64,000 nucleotides of DNA from PFJX01 sp044227325 (GCA_044227325.1 JBGAFI010000018.1:14265-78264), one strand, 5' to 3'; counted from the first letter of the stretch, positions 1 to 9,635 are shown. Notes: generated from the sequence alone by a model not told the origin. Program-made: numbers and translations.

Positions 1-1794
1 GACGGCATGCAGGTGATGCTCGGCCATCGACGGCTTTCCATCCTCGATGTTTCGGAGGCAGCCTCCCAGCCGATGCATCGGCGCGGCCGCTACCACATTG
101 TCTTCAATGGTGAAATCTACAACTTTTTGGAGCTCCGCCGCGAACTCGAGGCGGCGGGTGAGATTTTTAGCAGCGACTCGGACACGGAGGTTCTACTGGC
201 CGGGTTCGCGCGATGGGGCAGGAATTGTCTGGACCGGCTGAACGGCATGTGGGCCTTCGCCATCTGGGACAGCAATGAGCAACGGCTGTTTCTGGCACGC
301 GACCGGTTAGGTGAGAAGCCCCTCTTTTATCTCCATGAGGGTGGGCGTTTCCTTTTCGCGTCGGAGCAGAAGGCTCTGCTGCCATTCCTGCGCGAGGTGA
401 GACCAGCGGAACGTTTCCATGCATTGTGCCGCAACCCTTACGCCTACGAGGGTACGAGCGAGTCGCTGTTCGACGGCATCTCCCGTTTCCCTGCAGCGCA
501 CTGCGCCTGGTTCGAAGCAGGAAGGATGCGCATTGAGCGATACTGGGCTCCACTGGAGCGGGAGCCGGATGTGCCGGGCGATTATGCCGCCCAGGTGGAG
601 GCGTTGCGCGTACTGCTACTGGACTCCTGCCGCCTGCGTCTGCGCGCCGACGTGCCGGTGGCCACGGCATTGAGTGGCGGGGTCGACTCCAGCGCAGTTG
701 CCGCCAGTATCGCTGAGGTGGGCAGGCAGCATGGCGTCGAGCGACTACCCGCCAAATGGCAGAATGCCTTCGTCGCCAGTTTTCCTGGTACGGTAATGGA
801 TGAGAGCGGCCCCGCCCGGCGGATTGCCGAGCATCTTGGCATCGATTTGCAGGAAGTCCCGATGGTGCCGAAAAACGCCGGCAACGATCTTGAACGCATA
901 GCCTACCTGTTCGAGGAGGTGCACGAGGTCAACCCGTTGCCACACGTCAAGCTCTATGGCGAGATGCGCCGGCAAGGCGTCCTAGTTAGCCTCGATGGCC
1001 ATGGCGGGGATGAGTTATTTTGTGGCTATGAATCCTCTGTGCTCCATGCGTTGCCCAGTGCGTTGGGGCGGCCGCGCGATGCCAAAATGGTGCTGCGGAC
1101 CTACCAGGCGACCCATCCGGCCAATGCGCAGTTCCGGGGTATGTCACCGGCACGCATCGCGCTGTATCTGGCCCGCTCAGAAGTTCGCGACCGATGGAAT
1201 AGCAGGCAGCGGGATCCCGCCATGCGGCATGCAGCCAGCCGTTGCGACAGTCTGAACAGGCATCTTCTGGGACTGTCCTTCTCCACCGTACTGCCCACCC
1301 TGCTCAGAAACTACGACCGATATTCGATGATAAATGGCGTGGAGATACGCATCCCCCTACTGGACCACCGCATTGTCGATTTCGCCTTTGCCTTGTCCTG
1401 GAAGTCGAAGTTGCGCAATGGGTTTACCAAGTCCGTGCTGCGAGACGCGGTAGCCCCTTGGTTGCCGGCCGGCATCGTCAGCAACCGGACCAAGTTCGGC
1501 TTCGCCCCACCCATCATTGACTGGATGCGTGGTCCGCTACGGGAATACCTGCTCGATGAGTTGGGTTCTTACACATTTCGCCAAGCCAGGATGATCGACC
1601 CAGCCCGGTTGGGAAAGACTCTACTTGATCTGATCCGCGGTGATGGCGCGGCTATCTTGTATGACGTGGAAAAGGTTTGGAAGGAATTCGCTATCTATCT
1701 CTGGGAAAAAGCGTTTCTGTGCAACCAGCCTTGGAAGCAATCAGACAAGGCTACGAGGAACGATTCCAACCTTATGTCCGTGATTAGCCTATGA
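1..1794 (+). CDS. asnB: Asparagine synthase (glutamine-hydrolysing) family protein, 5' end cut by window
   Basis: The reading frame is open at the first base, so the N-terminal Met-Cys-Gly segment with the catalytic cysteine lies upstream of the window. The visible part begins in the class II glutamine amidotransferase domain (LGHRRLSILD, FNGEIYN) and continues into the synthetase domain with the ATP pyrophosphatase loop LSGGVDSS near codon 225 and GGDELFCGY near codon 335. The family transfers amide nitrogen from glutamine to a carboxylate. In polysaccharide clusters such homologues usually amidate a uronic acid rather than make free asparagine, so action on a sugar is an inference. The stop overlaps the next start as ATGA, so the two are translationally coupled. 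Confidence 0.9.
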   Translation, partial: DGMQVMLGHRRLSILDVSEAASQPMHRRGRYHIVFNGEIYNFLELRRELEAAGEIFSSDSDTEVLLAGFARWGRNCLDRLNGMWAFAIWDSNEQRLFLARDRLGEKPLFYLHEGGRFLFASEQKALLPFLREVRPAERFHALCRNPYAYEGTSESLFDGISRFPAAHCAWFEAGRMRIERYWAPLEREPDVPGDYAAQVEALRVLLLDSCRLRLRADVPVATALSGGVDSSAVAASIAEVGRQHGVERLPAKWQNAFVASFPGTVMDESGPARRIAEHLGIDLQEVPMVPKNAGNDLERIAYLFEEVHEVNPLPHVKLYGEMRRQGVLVSLDGHGGDELFCGYESSVLHALPSALGRPRDAKMVLRTYQATHPANAQFRGMSPARIALYLARSEVRDRWNSRQRDPAMRHAASRCDSLNRHLLGLSFSTVLPTLLRNYDRYSMINGVEIRIPLLDHRIVDFAFALSWKSKLRNGFTKSVLRDAVAPWLPAGIVSNRTKFGFAPPIIDWMRGPLREYLLDELGSYTFRQARMIDPARLGKTLLDLIRGDGAAILYDVEKVWKEFAIYLWEKAFLCNQPWKQSDKATRNDSNLMSVISL

Positions 1795-3050
1795 CCCCAA
1801 CGGAAACCAAACGCCCGAAGATCCTGTTCTTCGCACCGATCCTCGAATATCCTCCTGCGGGCGGTCCACAACTCAGCGTCGTTAACGCCGTGAAGGTGCT
1901 AAACCGGATCGCGGAATTGCACATTGTCACCACCGTGCCGCCGGACCGTCTTGGTTCTCCCTCGGCCGAGGCTTTTTTTCGCGCCCACAGCCAAGCGCTG
2001 ATCCACGCCCCTACCAGTTGCTGGCGATCCCGTAATCCGTTCGTGGACAAGCTGATGCGCCGTTCCAGGCGTGGGCTGGCGCCCATCCTTGCCTGGTTTG
2101 ACGTGCGCTGCATCCTGCGCCACGCGGCGCGCGAGGGTATCGAAATCTTCTGGGTCGACCGTGTTCTCGAACATGCCTTTGCCGTATTTCGCTTGCTTCG
2201 CTGGAAGCGTCCCGATTCACCTATCGTCGGCGATACGGAAGCAGTGTATTCCCTGTTTGTCTTACGCGAGTTGCCAATGGTCAGGAACCCGATACGCCGG
2301 CTAGGTATATGGTTACGCGGAAAAAAAACCGAAGCTGAGGAACGTGTATTGACCGCGCGCGCCGACGTGGTGACAGCTGTTTCGGAAGTAGATGCCGATT
2401 TCTTTCGTCGATTGGCGTCGCAGCCACGGAACATCATGTGTTTCTCGAACGTGGTGGACTTGGCCGATTTCCGAGAACGTATCGAGCCGCCGCTGCCACT
2501 AAAGAAACCCTGTGCGCTGCTCCTCGGCTCATTCGGCCACGCGAACAGTCCCATGGACCGCGCTGCCCGCTGGGTGGCCGAAAACATCATGCCCTTGGTG
2601 TGGGAGAAAGTACCCGAAGCACACCTTTACATTATCGGCCGCAATTCGCAGATCACCCAGGCCGTGCTAAATGGTGAGCGGATCACGGTGGTCGGCCAGG
2701 TACCTAGCGTGTTGCCTTACCTGCAACAGGCCGCAGTTACCCTCGTGCCCCTACGCTTCGAGTCCGGCACGCGATTCAAGATCGTCGAATCGGGAGCTGC
2801 TGCCGTGGCTTGCGTTTCCACCACACTCGGTGCCGAGGGGCTTGAAGTCACACACGGCGAGAACATTCTTATCGCCGACGATACCGAACAGTTCGCCGAA
2901 GCCATGGTTTCGGTTCTTTCCTCCCCGGAGTTGGCCAGACGGCTCGGCGACAGTCTCCACGACTTGGTGGCACGAAATTACAGCCTGGAAAAGCAGACCC
3001 AGGAGGGAGAAATGATCCTGCAGCACATTAAGGAAAAGTTTTATGGTTAA
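1791..3050 (+). CDS. Glycosyltransferase, GT4-like (GT-B fold)
   Basis: This is a 419-residue cytoplasmic protein. The N-terminus KILFFAPILEYPPAGGP fits the acceptor half of a GT-B enzyme. The C-terminal half has the donor-binding pattern RFKIVESGAAAVACVSTTLGAEGL, with the E-x7-E-type region typical of GT4 enzymes. It probably adds one sugar to the lipid-linked repeat unit made by this cluster; donor and acceptor cannot be read from the sequence. It starts inside the stop of the amidotransferase gene (ATGA) and overlaps the following dehydrogenase gene by 8 bases, so it sits inside an operon. Confidence 0.82.
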   Translation: MTPTETKRPKILFFAPILEYPPAGGPQLSVVNAVKVLNRIAELHIVTTVPPDRLGSPSAEAFFRAHSQALIHAPTSCWRSRNPFVDKLMRRSRRGLAPILAWFDVRCILRHAAREGIEIFWVDRVLEHAFAVFRLLRWKRPDSPIVGDTEAVYSLFVLRELPMVRNPIRRLGIWLRGKKTEAEERVLTARADVVTAVSEVDADFFRRLASQPRNIMCFSNVVDLADFRERIEPPLPLKKPCALLLGSFGHANSPMDRAARWVAENIMPLVWEKVPEAHLYIIGRNSQITQAVLNGERITVVGQVPSVLPYLQQAAVTLVPLRFESGTRFKIVESGAAAVACVSTTLGAEGLEVTHGENILIADDTEQFAEAMVSVLSSPELARRLGDSLHDLVARNYSLEKQTQEGEMILQHIKEKFYG

Positions 3051-4371
3051 CGTAGAAAGCAAGACGGTTAGCGTATTTGGACTTGGTTATGTCGGTTGCG
3101 TGAGCGCCGCTTGTCTAGCGAGAGCCGGACATCGAGTCATCGGGGTCGAGGTCAATGACTCGAAAGTCGCGCTCATCAACAGCGGGGTGGCCACCATTGT
3201 CGAACCCGGTCTGGACGATTTGTTGAAGGCTGGCGTGGACAGCGGTCTGGTCAGAGCGACCAGCGACGCTGCCGCCGCGATTGGGGAATCGGACGTAGTA
3301 CTTGTCACCGTCGGCACCCCCAGCAAAGCGGATGGCGAGTTAGACCTGAGTCATATCCATGCCGTTGCCCGCGATGTCGGCAGCGCGCTGAAGGACAGGG
3401 AGCGATTCGTCACGGTCGCCATCCGCTCAACCGTCAAGCCGGGAACTTGCATGGCAGTGGCCGAGACCATCGCGCAAACCTCCGGCAAGAAGTTCGGCAA
3501 GGATTTCTCCGTGGTCGCCAACCCGGAGTTCCTGCGGGAAGGTACGGCCATCGCCGACTATGAGAAACCCCCTTACGTGCTGATCGGCGCGGCGGACGAG
3601 CGCGGGGCGCAAGAGGTGTCTGCCATCTACGCCAACCTCGAAGCGGAAATCCTTACAATCGGCTTGGCCAGTGCCGAGATCATCAAGTATGTAAACAATT
3701 CCTGGCATGCCCTCAAGGTGGCATTCGGCAATGAGGTCGGTGCGGTTTGCAAGGTTCACGGCATTGATTCGCACGAGGTGATGGACCTCTTCTTTCGAGA
3801 CCGGGTGCTTAATATTTCACCGCACTATTTGCGACCGGGCTTTGCTTTTGGCGGCGCTTGCCTGCCTAAGGACCTCTCCGCTCTCGCAGTGCTGGCGAAG
3901 AGCGCTAATATAGAGACGCCATTGCTTGACAGCGTACATCCGAGCAATGACGCACACATAAACCGCGCTATTGCCCTCATTAGACGTTATCCCACGCAGG
4001 CTCGACTGGGCTTTCTTGGTGTCAGTTTCAAAACGGGTACGGACGATGTGAGAAACAGTCCGACGTTGGCAATCATCAATACGCTACGTAGGGACGGATA
4101 CCAAATTCGCATTTTCGATGATTATGTTCATTTCGCGTTGTCCAGTGGCCGGAACGCGGCGACGACACGTTCCATCCTCGGCGACATCGAACAGTTGATG
4201 GTGCCAACCGCAGCTGAGCTTCTGGAACATTCTGATGTAATCATCGTTGCCAAGAAGGAACCCTCTTTCGATGGGGTCCTTGCCAATCTTGGAAATCGCA
4301 CCTTGGTAGACCTCGTGTACCTCACCGGTGTTTCGCATATCTCCAATAGTTACGAAGGCTTGGCCTGGTAA
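3043..4371 (+). CDS. UDP-glucose/GDP-mannose dehydrogenase family protein, AlgD-like
   Basis: The 442 residues follow the nucleotide-sugar dehydrogenase plan: N-terminal Rossmann motif GLGYVGCVSAACLA, GTPSKADGELDL, NPEFLREGTAI, a central YVNNSWHALKV, the catalytic cysteine in GFAFGGACLPKD, and a C-terminal GVSFKTGTDDVRNSP. It oxidises a sugar C6 alcohol to a carboxylate with two NAD+. The overall wording is closest to GDP-mannose 6-dehydrogenase (AlgD) rather than UDP-glucose dehydrogenase, so GDP-mannuronate is the most likely product, but the substrate is not certain. A uronic acid product would provide a plausible carboxyl for the amidotransferase at the start of the window. Confidence 0.85.
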   Translation: MVNVESKTVSVFGLGYVGCVSAACLARAGHRVIGVEVNDSKVALINSGVATIVEPGLDDLLKAGVDSGLVRATSDAAAAIGESDVVLVTVGTPSKADGELDLSHIHAVARDVGSALKDRERFVTVAIRSTVKPGTCMAVAETIAQTSGKKFGKDFSVVANPEFLREGTAIADYEKPPYVLIGAADERGAQEVSAIYANLEAEILTIGLASAEIIKYVNNSWHALKVAFGNEVGAVCKVHGIDSHEVMDLFFRDRVLNISPHYLRPGFAFGGACLPKDLSALAVLAKSANIETPLLDSVHPSNDAHINRAIALIRRYPTQARLGFLGVSFKTGTDDVRNSPTLAIINTLRRDGYQIRIFDDYVHFALSSGRNAATTRSILGDIEQLMVPTAAELLEHSDVIIVAKKEPSFDGVLANLGNRTLVDLVYLTGVSHISNSYEGLAW

Positions 4372-4409
4372 CTGTGTCTGTTCATAACCATTTCGTGGCA
4401 GAAGCAAGC

Positions 4410-5573
4410 ATGAACCATAGAACACCTAGACGGATCGCTGTGACACTCGTCGACCGCGCGAACTATGGCCGCCTTAAGCCGGTCATGGAGGCCATCAGCC
4501 AACATCCAGAACTTGAACTGGTGGTGATATGCAGCGGCACGATGGTGCTGGACCGCTTCGACCGGCCTGTGAAGGTTGTAGAACAGGACGGCTTCAAGGT
4601 GAGTTCCGAGATCTACATTGAACTTGAAGGCTCCACCCCCACCACCATGGCCAAGTCGCTGGGTTTTGGCATCATCGAGTTCTCCAGCGAATTCGCCCGC
4701 CTGAAACCGGACATAGTGCTGGTCATCGGCGATCGCTATGAAGGGCTGGCCGCCGCCCTGGCCGCCTCCTACATGAACATCTGCCTGGCCCACATACAGG
4801 GAGGCGAGGTCAGTGGATCCATCGACGAAAGCGCCCGCCATTGCATAAGCAAGTTGGCGCAGTTCCACTTTCCTTCCACCCTGCGTTCGGCGGACTTCCT
4901 GGTACGCATGGGGGAACTGCCGAAAACCGTTTTCCATGTCGGATGCCCCAGCGGCGACATCGCACTCTCACTAGATCGTCGTCTCCCCGAGGGCATCTTC
5001 AAGGACGCCCTTGGCGTACCCATCGACCCGGAGCAGCCCTACTTGCTGGTGGTCTTCCACCCGGTGACCACCCACTACGGGGGCGACGGCGAAGCTGTGG
5101 GCGAACTGCTGGAAGCCTGCGACGAGATCGGCCAGCAGGTGGTGTGGCTTTGGCCCAACATCGACGCCGGCTCAGACCGGGTCAGCGCGACCATCCGTCG
5201 CTTCCGCGAACACCGCCAACCCCAATGGCTGCGGCTGATCAAGAACTTCCCGCCGGACGACTACCTGCGGGTGCTGGGCAACGCCAGTTGCGCTGTAGGC
5301 AACAGCAGCAGCTTCGTGCGCGACTCATCCTTCTTCGGTACGCCCGTGGTGCTGGTGGGTGACCGCCAGGAAAGCCGCGAATGTGCCGAGAATGTTCTCA
5401 AGACCCCCTGCGAGAAGGATGCCATCGTGGCCGCGATCCGCTCCCAGACAGACAATGGACGCTACGCCCCCAGCAAGCTCTACGGCGACGGTCAGGCGAG
5501 CCAGCGCATCGCGGATTACCTGGCCAGCGTGGAGCACTATGTGCAGAAACGCTTGGGGTACGTGGCGTCATGA
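4410..5573 (+). CDS. neuC: UDP-N-acetylglucosamine 2-epimerase (hydrolysing), NeuC/LegG-like
   Basis: The protein matches the hydrolysing UDP-HexNAc 2-epimerase family: RRIAVTLVDRANYGRLKPVM at the N-terminus, GDRYEGLAAALAA, HIQGGEVSGSIDESARH, and the late AVGNSSSFVRDSSFFGTPVV. NeuC converts UDP-GlcNAc to ManNAc plus UDP, the first committed step of sialic acid synthesis; LegG does the equivalent for legionaminic acid. I start at ATG 4410 because that puts the conserved strand at the usual distance from the N-terminus. A GTG at 4374 would add 12 residues. The gene ends in an ATGA overlap with the CMP-transferase gene. Confidence 0.83.
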   Translation: MNHRTPRRIAVTLVDRANYGRLKPVMEAISQHPELELVVICSGTMVLDRFDRPVKVVEQDGFKVSSEIYIELEGSTPTTMAKSLGFGIIEFSSEFARLKPDIVLVIGDRYEGLAAALAASYMNICLAHIQGGEVSGSIDESARHCISKLAQFHFPSTLRSADFLVRMGELPKTVFHVGCPSGDIALSLDRRLPEGIFKDALGVPIDPEQPYLLVVFHPVTTHYGGDGEAVGELLEACDEIGQQVVWLWPNIDAGSDRVSATIRRFREHRQPQWLRLIKNFPPDDYLRVLGNASCAVGNSSSFVRDSSFFGTPVVLVGDRQESRECAENVLKTPCEKDAIVAAIRSQTDNGRYAPSKLYGDGQASQRIADYLASVEHYVQKRLGYVAS

Positions 5574-6298
5574 TCCACGGCCATCACCTATGTGCCCTCG
5601 TGCCGGCTCGAGGCGGCTCCAAGGGCATCCCGAGAAAAAACCTGTATGAACTCGCGGGCATCAGCTTGGTGGAACGCTCCGTTCGCCTGGCGCGGCGTTG
5701 CGAAATGGTAGACCGCGTCCTTGTGAGCAGCGAGGACGCTGAAATCACTGCCCTCGCCCGCCGCCTGGACGCAGCCACGCCGTCCCCGCGTCCGGCCGCC
5801 TTCGCCTCTGATACGGCGCGAACCATTGACGTGATTCGCAATCTGGCGCAGGAAGGCGTGCTGGATAATCAGGACTGCCTCCTGCTGCTGCAACCCACCA
5901 CGCCGCTACGTACCCTGGCGGACCTGGCTGCCGCCTGTGCCCTGCTGGACCAGAACTGGGAGAGCGTCGACGCAATCGTCAGCGTTTGTGTGGTGGACGG
6001 TTCTCATCCCTACAAGTCTCAGGTGATTCGCGACGGGTACCTTGCCGCCTTACTGGGCCAGGATGCAGCGGTACCACGGCAGTCTCTACCCGCCGTCTAT
6101 CTACCAAATGGCGCCATCTACCTCGCCAAGATCGCCACCCTGCTGGAAGAGGACACCTTCCTACCCAGACGTACCCTGCCGTACGTCATGCCGGCCATAC
6201 CTTCCATCAACCTCGACGGTCCGCTGGACTTGCTACTACTAGAGGCAGCGGTGGCAAAACAACTCGCCGTCACGGCGCTAGCTGATTCCGGCATCTGA
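5570..6298 (+). CDS. neuA: CMP-nonulosonic acid (acylneuraminate) cytidylyltransferase, NeuA-like
   Basis: This 242-residue enzyme begins with the nucleotide-binding signature LVPARGGSKGIPRKNL and continues with LLLLQPTTPLRT and a late INLDGPLDLLLLEA, as expected for acylneuraminate cytidylyltransferases. It would activate Neu5Ac, legionaminic or pseudaminic acid as the CMP-sugar for transfer. The ATG at 5570 overlaps the stop of the epimerase gene; an upstream ATG in the same frame at 5381 lies inside that gene and is not used. Together with the NeuC- and NeuB-like genes it completes a three-step nonulosonic acid route. Confidence 0.85.
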   Translation: MIHGHHLCALVPARGGSKGIPRKNLYELAGISLVERSVRLARRCEMVDRVLVSSEDAEITALARRLDAATPSPRPAAFASDTARTIDVIRNLAQEGVLDNQDCLLLLQPTTPLRTLADLAAACALLDQNWESVDAIVSVCVVDGSHPYKSQVIRDGYLAALLGQDAAVPRQSLPAVYLPNGAIYLAKIATLLEEDTFLPRRTLPYVMPAIPSINLDGPLDLLLLEAAVAKQLAVTALADSGI

Positions 6299-6320
6299 TA
6301 TCCACAAAAAGGGGGACACC

Positions 6321-6737
6321 ATGGACATCGAACGCATCCATGACGGCGACACCGACCTCGCCCTCATCATCAGGCGCACCTACCACAGCGACGGTATCGA
6401 ATTTTTCACGCCGAACAGCTATTCACAGCAGATCGGCTATATGAACCGTCCCGCCAATTATGTTATCCAACCGCACGTACACAACCCGGTGCCCAGGGAG
6501 GTGCAATATACCAACGAAGTGCTGTTCATCCGCAGCGGTCGTGTTCGTGTCGATTTCTACTCAGAACAAAAATCCTACCTGCTCAGCCGTGAACTGGTAG
6601 CCGGCGACATCATCCTGCTGATTCGCGGCGGCCACGGCTTCGAGATGTTGGAAGCCACCGAAATGGTCGAAGTCAAACAGGGGCCTTACGCTGGGGAACT
6701 AGACAAGACCCGCTTCAACCCTGATGCCCTGGCCTGA
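6321..6737 (+). CDS. Cupin-like protein of unknown function in sugar cluster
   Basis: The 138-residue protein has a cupin-like beta-rich pattern: paired His in QPHVHNP around residue 50, NEVLFIRSGRVRVDFYS near 70, and AGDIILLIRGGHGFEML near 95 corresponding to the second cupin motif. It has a strong ribosome-binding site (AAAAGGGGGACACC before the ATG). It sits between neuA-like and a large transferase-like gene, so an isomerase or modification role on a nucleotide sugar is plausible. The substrate is not identifiable; related small cupins in such clusters are mostly uncharacterised. Confidence 0.6.
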   Translation: MDIERIHDGDTDLALIIRRTYHSDGIEFFTPNSYSQQIGYMNRPANYVIQPHVHNPVPREVQYTNEVLFIRSGRVRVDFYSEQKSYLLSRELVAGDIILLIRGGHGFEMLEATEMVEVKQGPYAGELDKTRFNPDALA

Positions 6738-6767
6738 CTTCCCCTAAACACCAATACACCAATCAAG

Positions 6768-8549
6768 ATGGAATATCTTAAGAAAGCGCTTCAAAAATTC
6801 TGGCCGGCATGGATGCTCGTGCTACTCGTCATGCGTCCCCGGCGCTTCATGCTCGAATTCGTGTACGCGTATAAGGATTACCGGTTGTTCCGCGACTCGG
6901 TGGAACCCTATCGCGACCTGCTGGAGCGCCTGCCCGCTACATCCTCCGGCGATACCCCTAAAACCTTGGCGATCATCGCCGGTCCGGCCATGAACGTCCA
7001 ATGGCTGCAGATCTGGTCTGTGCTTGGCGCCTGGTTTGCGGTGGAAGGCTACCGGGTCATTGCCATCACCGCGCGCGGCAAGCCGATCCAGAACCGCTAC
7101 CTGCGCCTGTTCGGATTTGACCTGCTTTACCTCGAGGACATGTGCATCGGCGATGTGTTGGTCCCGACCGACATCGCTGACGAATTTGGTCGTCTGGTGT
7201 CTTTCCATGACTTCAAGGAATATGAATATCAGGGCATGCCACTGGGCAAAATGGCTCTGTCCACCTTCAGCCGACAACGCGCCACCGGTATCATGGACGT
7301 AGCTGATCCAGAATCTCGTCGCGAGATCCGACACTGGCTTGCCCATCTTTACAAGACACTCCAGGTGGCCAAGCGAATGTATGCCGAGTACAACATTTCC
7401 ATGCTGTTCTTTACTGAAGTATTCATGGAGGAGTACGGCGCGCTCTATTACGCAGCACTGAAGGACGAACTCAATATCATCCGCTTCGCGGGTACCGTGC
7501 GGGACAACGCCATAGTCATCCAGCACTTGAACCCGGATAGCGACCGGACCCATTTCTCTTCCATTAGTGCCCCCAGTTGGTCGCGCATCTTGGCCTATCC
7601 CAACTCCACCGATATGGAAACCGAATTGATGCAGAATTTTGCCGACCGTTATGGTGACCGCTGGGCACTCTCCAAGCGCAACCAGCCCAACACCCGCATC
7701 ATGCCGGTGGAAGATGCACGGGCGATCCTCGGTGTTCCCGAGGGGCGGAGCATCGCGGTAATCTACAGCCACATCCTCTACGACACCCTGTTCTTCAACG
7801 GCGAGGATCTATTTGATAATTACGCCGACTGGCTGGTGCAGAGCGTCAAGGCGGCCTGCGCCAACCCTCGGGTGCAATGGTTCATCAAGGTGCACCCGTC
7901 CAACCTCTGGCGGGGCGAGTTGGAGTACTACCACGGCGGCAAGTACGAAGAAGTCCGCCTCATCGAGCAATATGTCGGCCCGTTGCCGAATCACGTCCGG
8001 CTTGTCTACCCAGATACTCCCCTGAGCCCCTACACTTGGATGAAGGTTGCCGATTTCGGCATAACCGTGCGTGGCACCTCGGGCATCGAACTCGGCGCGC
8101 TGGGCAAGACTGTTATCACGGCCGGCAGCGGACGCTACGAGGACATCGGTTTTACCCTCAATTCCTCCAGCGTCGAGGAGTATCTCGACGTGCTGGCGCG
8201 TATTCCCGACGTGCCCCCACCCACGAAGGCGCAGAAGCGCTTGGCATTGCGCTTTGCCTATGCCACGTTCTGCATGAAGCCCTTCACTTTGGACTTCCTA
8301 ATGCCAGTAGTTCGTAGCGGCAAGGCTGCGATCTTCAGTTCCGACGACTTGGTATACGTAGGCAATTTCAGCGAGGGGGTGGCCGAGGCTCCCGCCTCCA
8401 TCCAGCGCTTTGCCAAGTGGAGCATGGATAAAGACGATATTGACTTTCTAAACCCTTGGCCAGCGGATATTGCAACGCACTATTCACACCAGCCAAGTGT
8501 TCCGGAATGCGAAGAAGCTGGTGCTGGAGCCTGTTTCAATGAGCAGTGA
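6768..8549 (+). CDS. Putative capsule/surface polysaccharide glycosyltransferase, 593 aa
   Basis: A large soluble-looking protein with a hydrophobic patch near residues 13-24. The C-terminal third carries WFIKVHPSNLWRGE and TWMKVADFGITVRGTSGIELGALGK, the pattern of GT-B donor domains seen in capsule-synthesis (KpsC/KpsS-like) and CDP-glycerol transferase-like proteins. I therefore infer a surface-sugar transferase. Its position just after the cytidylyltransferase makes a CMP-activated acid a possible donor, but nothing in the sequence proves this. Its last 11 bases overlap the start of the next gene. Confidence 0.55.
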   Translation: MEYLKKALQKFWPAWMLVLLVMRPRRFMLEFVYAYKDYRLFRDSVEPYRDLLERLPATSSGDTPKTLAIIAGPAMNVQWLQIWSVLGAWFAVEGYRVIAITARGKPIQNRYLRLFGFDLLYLEDMCIGDVLVPTDIADEFGRLVSFHDFKEYEYQGMPLGKMALSTFSRQRATGIMDVADPESRREIRHWLAHLYKTLQVAKRMYAEYNISMLFFTEVFMEEYGALYYAALKDELNIIRFAGTVRDNAIVIQHLNPDSDRTHFSSISAPSWSRILAYPNSTDMETELMQNFADRYGDRWALSKRNQPNTRIMPVEDARAILGVPEGRSIAVIYSHILYDTLFFNGEDLFDNYADWLVQSVKAACANPRVQWFIKVHPSNLWRGELEYYHGGKYEEVRLIEQYVGPLPNHVRLVYPDTPLSPYTWMKVADFGITVRGTSGIELGALGKTVITAGSGRYEDIGFTLNSSSVEEYLDVLARIPDVPPPTKAQKRLALRFAYATFCMKPFTLDFLMPVVRSGKAAIFSSDDLVYVGNFSEGVAEAPASIQRFAKWSMDKDDIDFLNPWPADIATHYSHQPSVPECEEAGAGACFNEQ

Positions 8550-9624
8550 GACGATGAATATCTCAGAAGATTACAGTCTCCTGTCGGCATGCACTCTGAG
8601 TTACATCCCCTACGCCCTGGTGACACTACGTACCGCTAAAGCTGTAAGTCCACGTCTGCGTTTATATTTGTTCGTAGCCGACGGCACTTCCGAGACGGTC
8701 GCATACCTTAAAAAGATACCAGAATTCTTGAGCCTGTCGGTTGACATTTTTGGACCATCCGATCTCTCTCCTCAATTAAGAGATCCGTATTTAGCCTGCT
8801 TTAATTACTATAATACTTTTGAAGTAAGCAATGTGGCCAAGTATGTTGGGCTAAAACATGTCCTGGCTTCAAACCGGGATGGCGCTATTTACATATATGC
8901 CGATTCTGATATTTCTTTCTTCGGCGACGTCGTGGCTGCTTTGAGCCGGGAAGAAAGCGCTCCAGTCCTGCTGACGTCTCACCAATTTCGACCATCCTCA
9001 GATGATGTAGAAAGCGAATATTTACTGCATGGATGGCTTAATTCTGGTTTTTCGGTTTTTGATGGATCTGATGCGCGCGTTCTAGGTGTTTTAGATTGGA
9101 TGATTCACAGAATCTCGCGTCGCGGCTATCTGGCGCCGCAGTTCGGACTTAGTGGTGATCAACCCTGGCTCTCAGGGCTTCCTTTCCTTTTTCCAGAGAT
9201 TGTGTCCACTTGTAGCGCCCCGGGCCTTAATGTGGCGTACTGGAATTTGTCTGAAAGAGCGCTGACAGAAGCCGATGGCCGCATCGAGTGCAATGGAGAA
9301 CCACTCATTTTCTTTCATTTCAGTGGGTTCATCGGAGCCAAGCCCGGCATACTATCCAAGCATGCCGAGACAAAGGTCGCTCCCGGCTCCATTCTTGATA
9401 AACTGTGTCAGCGATATTCGTCTGAACTTGAGGTGTCTGAGATATTGCGGGCTGAATTATCAGGCCTCCCCATCATTCCCTCTTCCAGACTTCCATTGCC
9501 TCAGCGTATTTACAAAGGTTCATTGCTGAACAAGATCAGCATAGACTCACCCACCGTCAAGCGGGGGGTCTTTTCCAGGGTGGGAATGAGGCTAGACGCC
9601 TTGCTCTCGTGCTTGCTTCACTGA
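8539..9624 (+). CDS. Putative glycosyltransferase with GT-A (GT8-like) fold
   Basis: The protein begins with SLLSACTLSYIPYALVTLRTA, typical of GT-A enzymes that read a nucleotide sugar, and carries a DxD-type metal site in IYIYADSDISFF near residue 122. Later come LNSGFSVFDGSDARVLGV and FFHFSGF, also typical of this fold. I chose ATG 8539, which has GGAG nine bases upstream; earlier in-frame starts lie inside the preceding gene, and ATG 8554 is an alternative. The gene is visibly more AT-rich than the NeuA/NeuC genes, suggesting a separate acquisition. Donor and acceptor are unknown. Confidence 0.6.
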   Translation: MSSETMNISEDYSLLSACTLSYIPYALVTLRTAKAVSPRLRLYLFVADGTSETVAYLKKIPEFLSLSVDIFGPSDLSPQLRDPYLACFNYYNTFEVSNVAKYVGLKHVLASNRDGAIYIYADSDISFFGDVVAALSREESAPVLLTSHQFRPSSDDVESEYLLHGWLNSGFSVFDGSDARVLGVLDWMIHRISRRGYLAPQFGLSGDQPWLSGLPFLFPEIVSTCSAPGLNVAYWNLSERALTEADGRIECNGEPLIFFHFSGFIGAKPGILSKHAETKVAPGSILDKLCQRYSSELEVSEILRAELSGLPIIPSSRLPLPQRIYKGSLLNKISIDSPTVKRGVFSRVGMRLDALLSCLLH

Positions 9625-9635
9625 GAGGGAATGAG

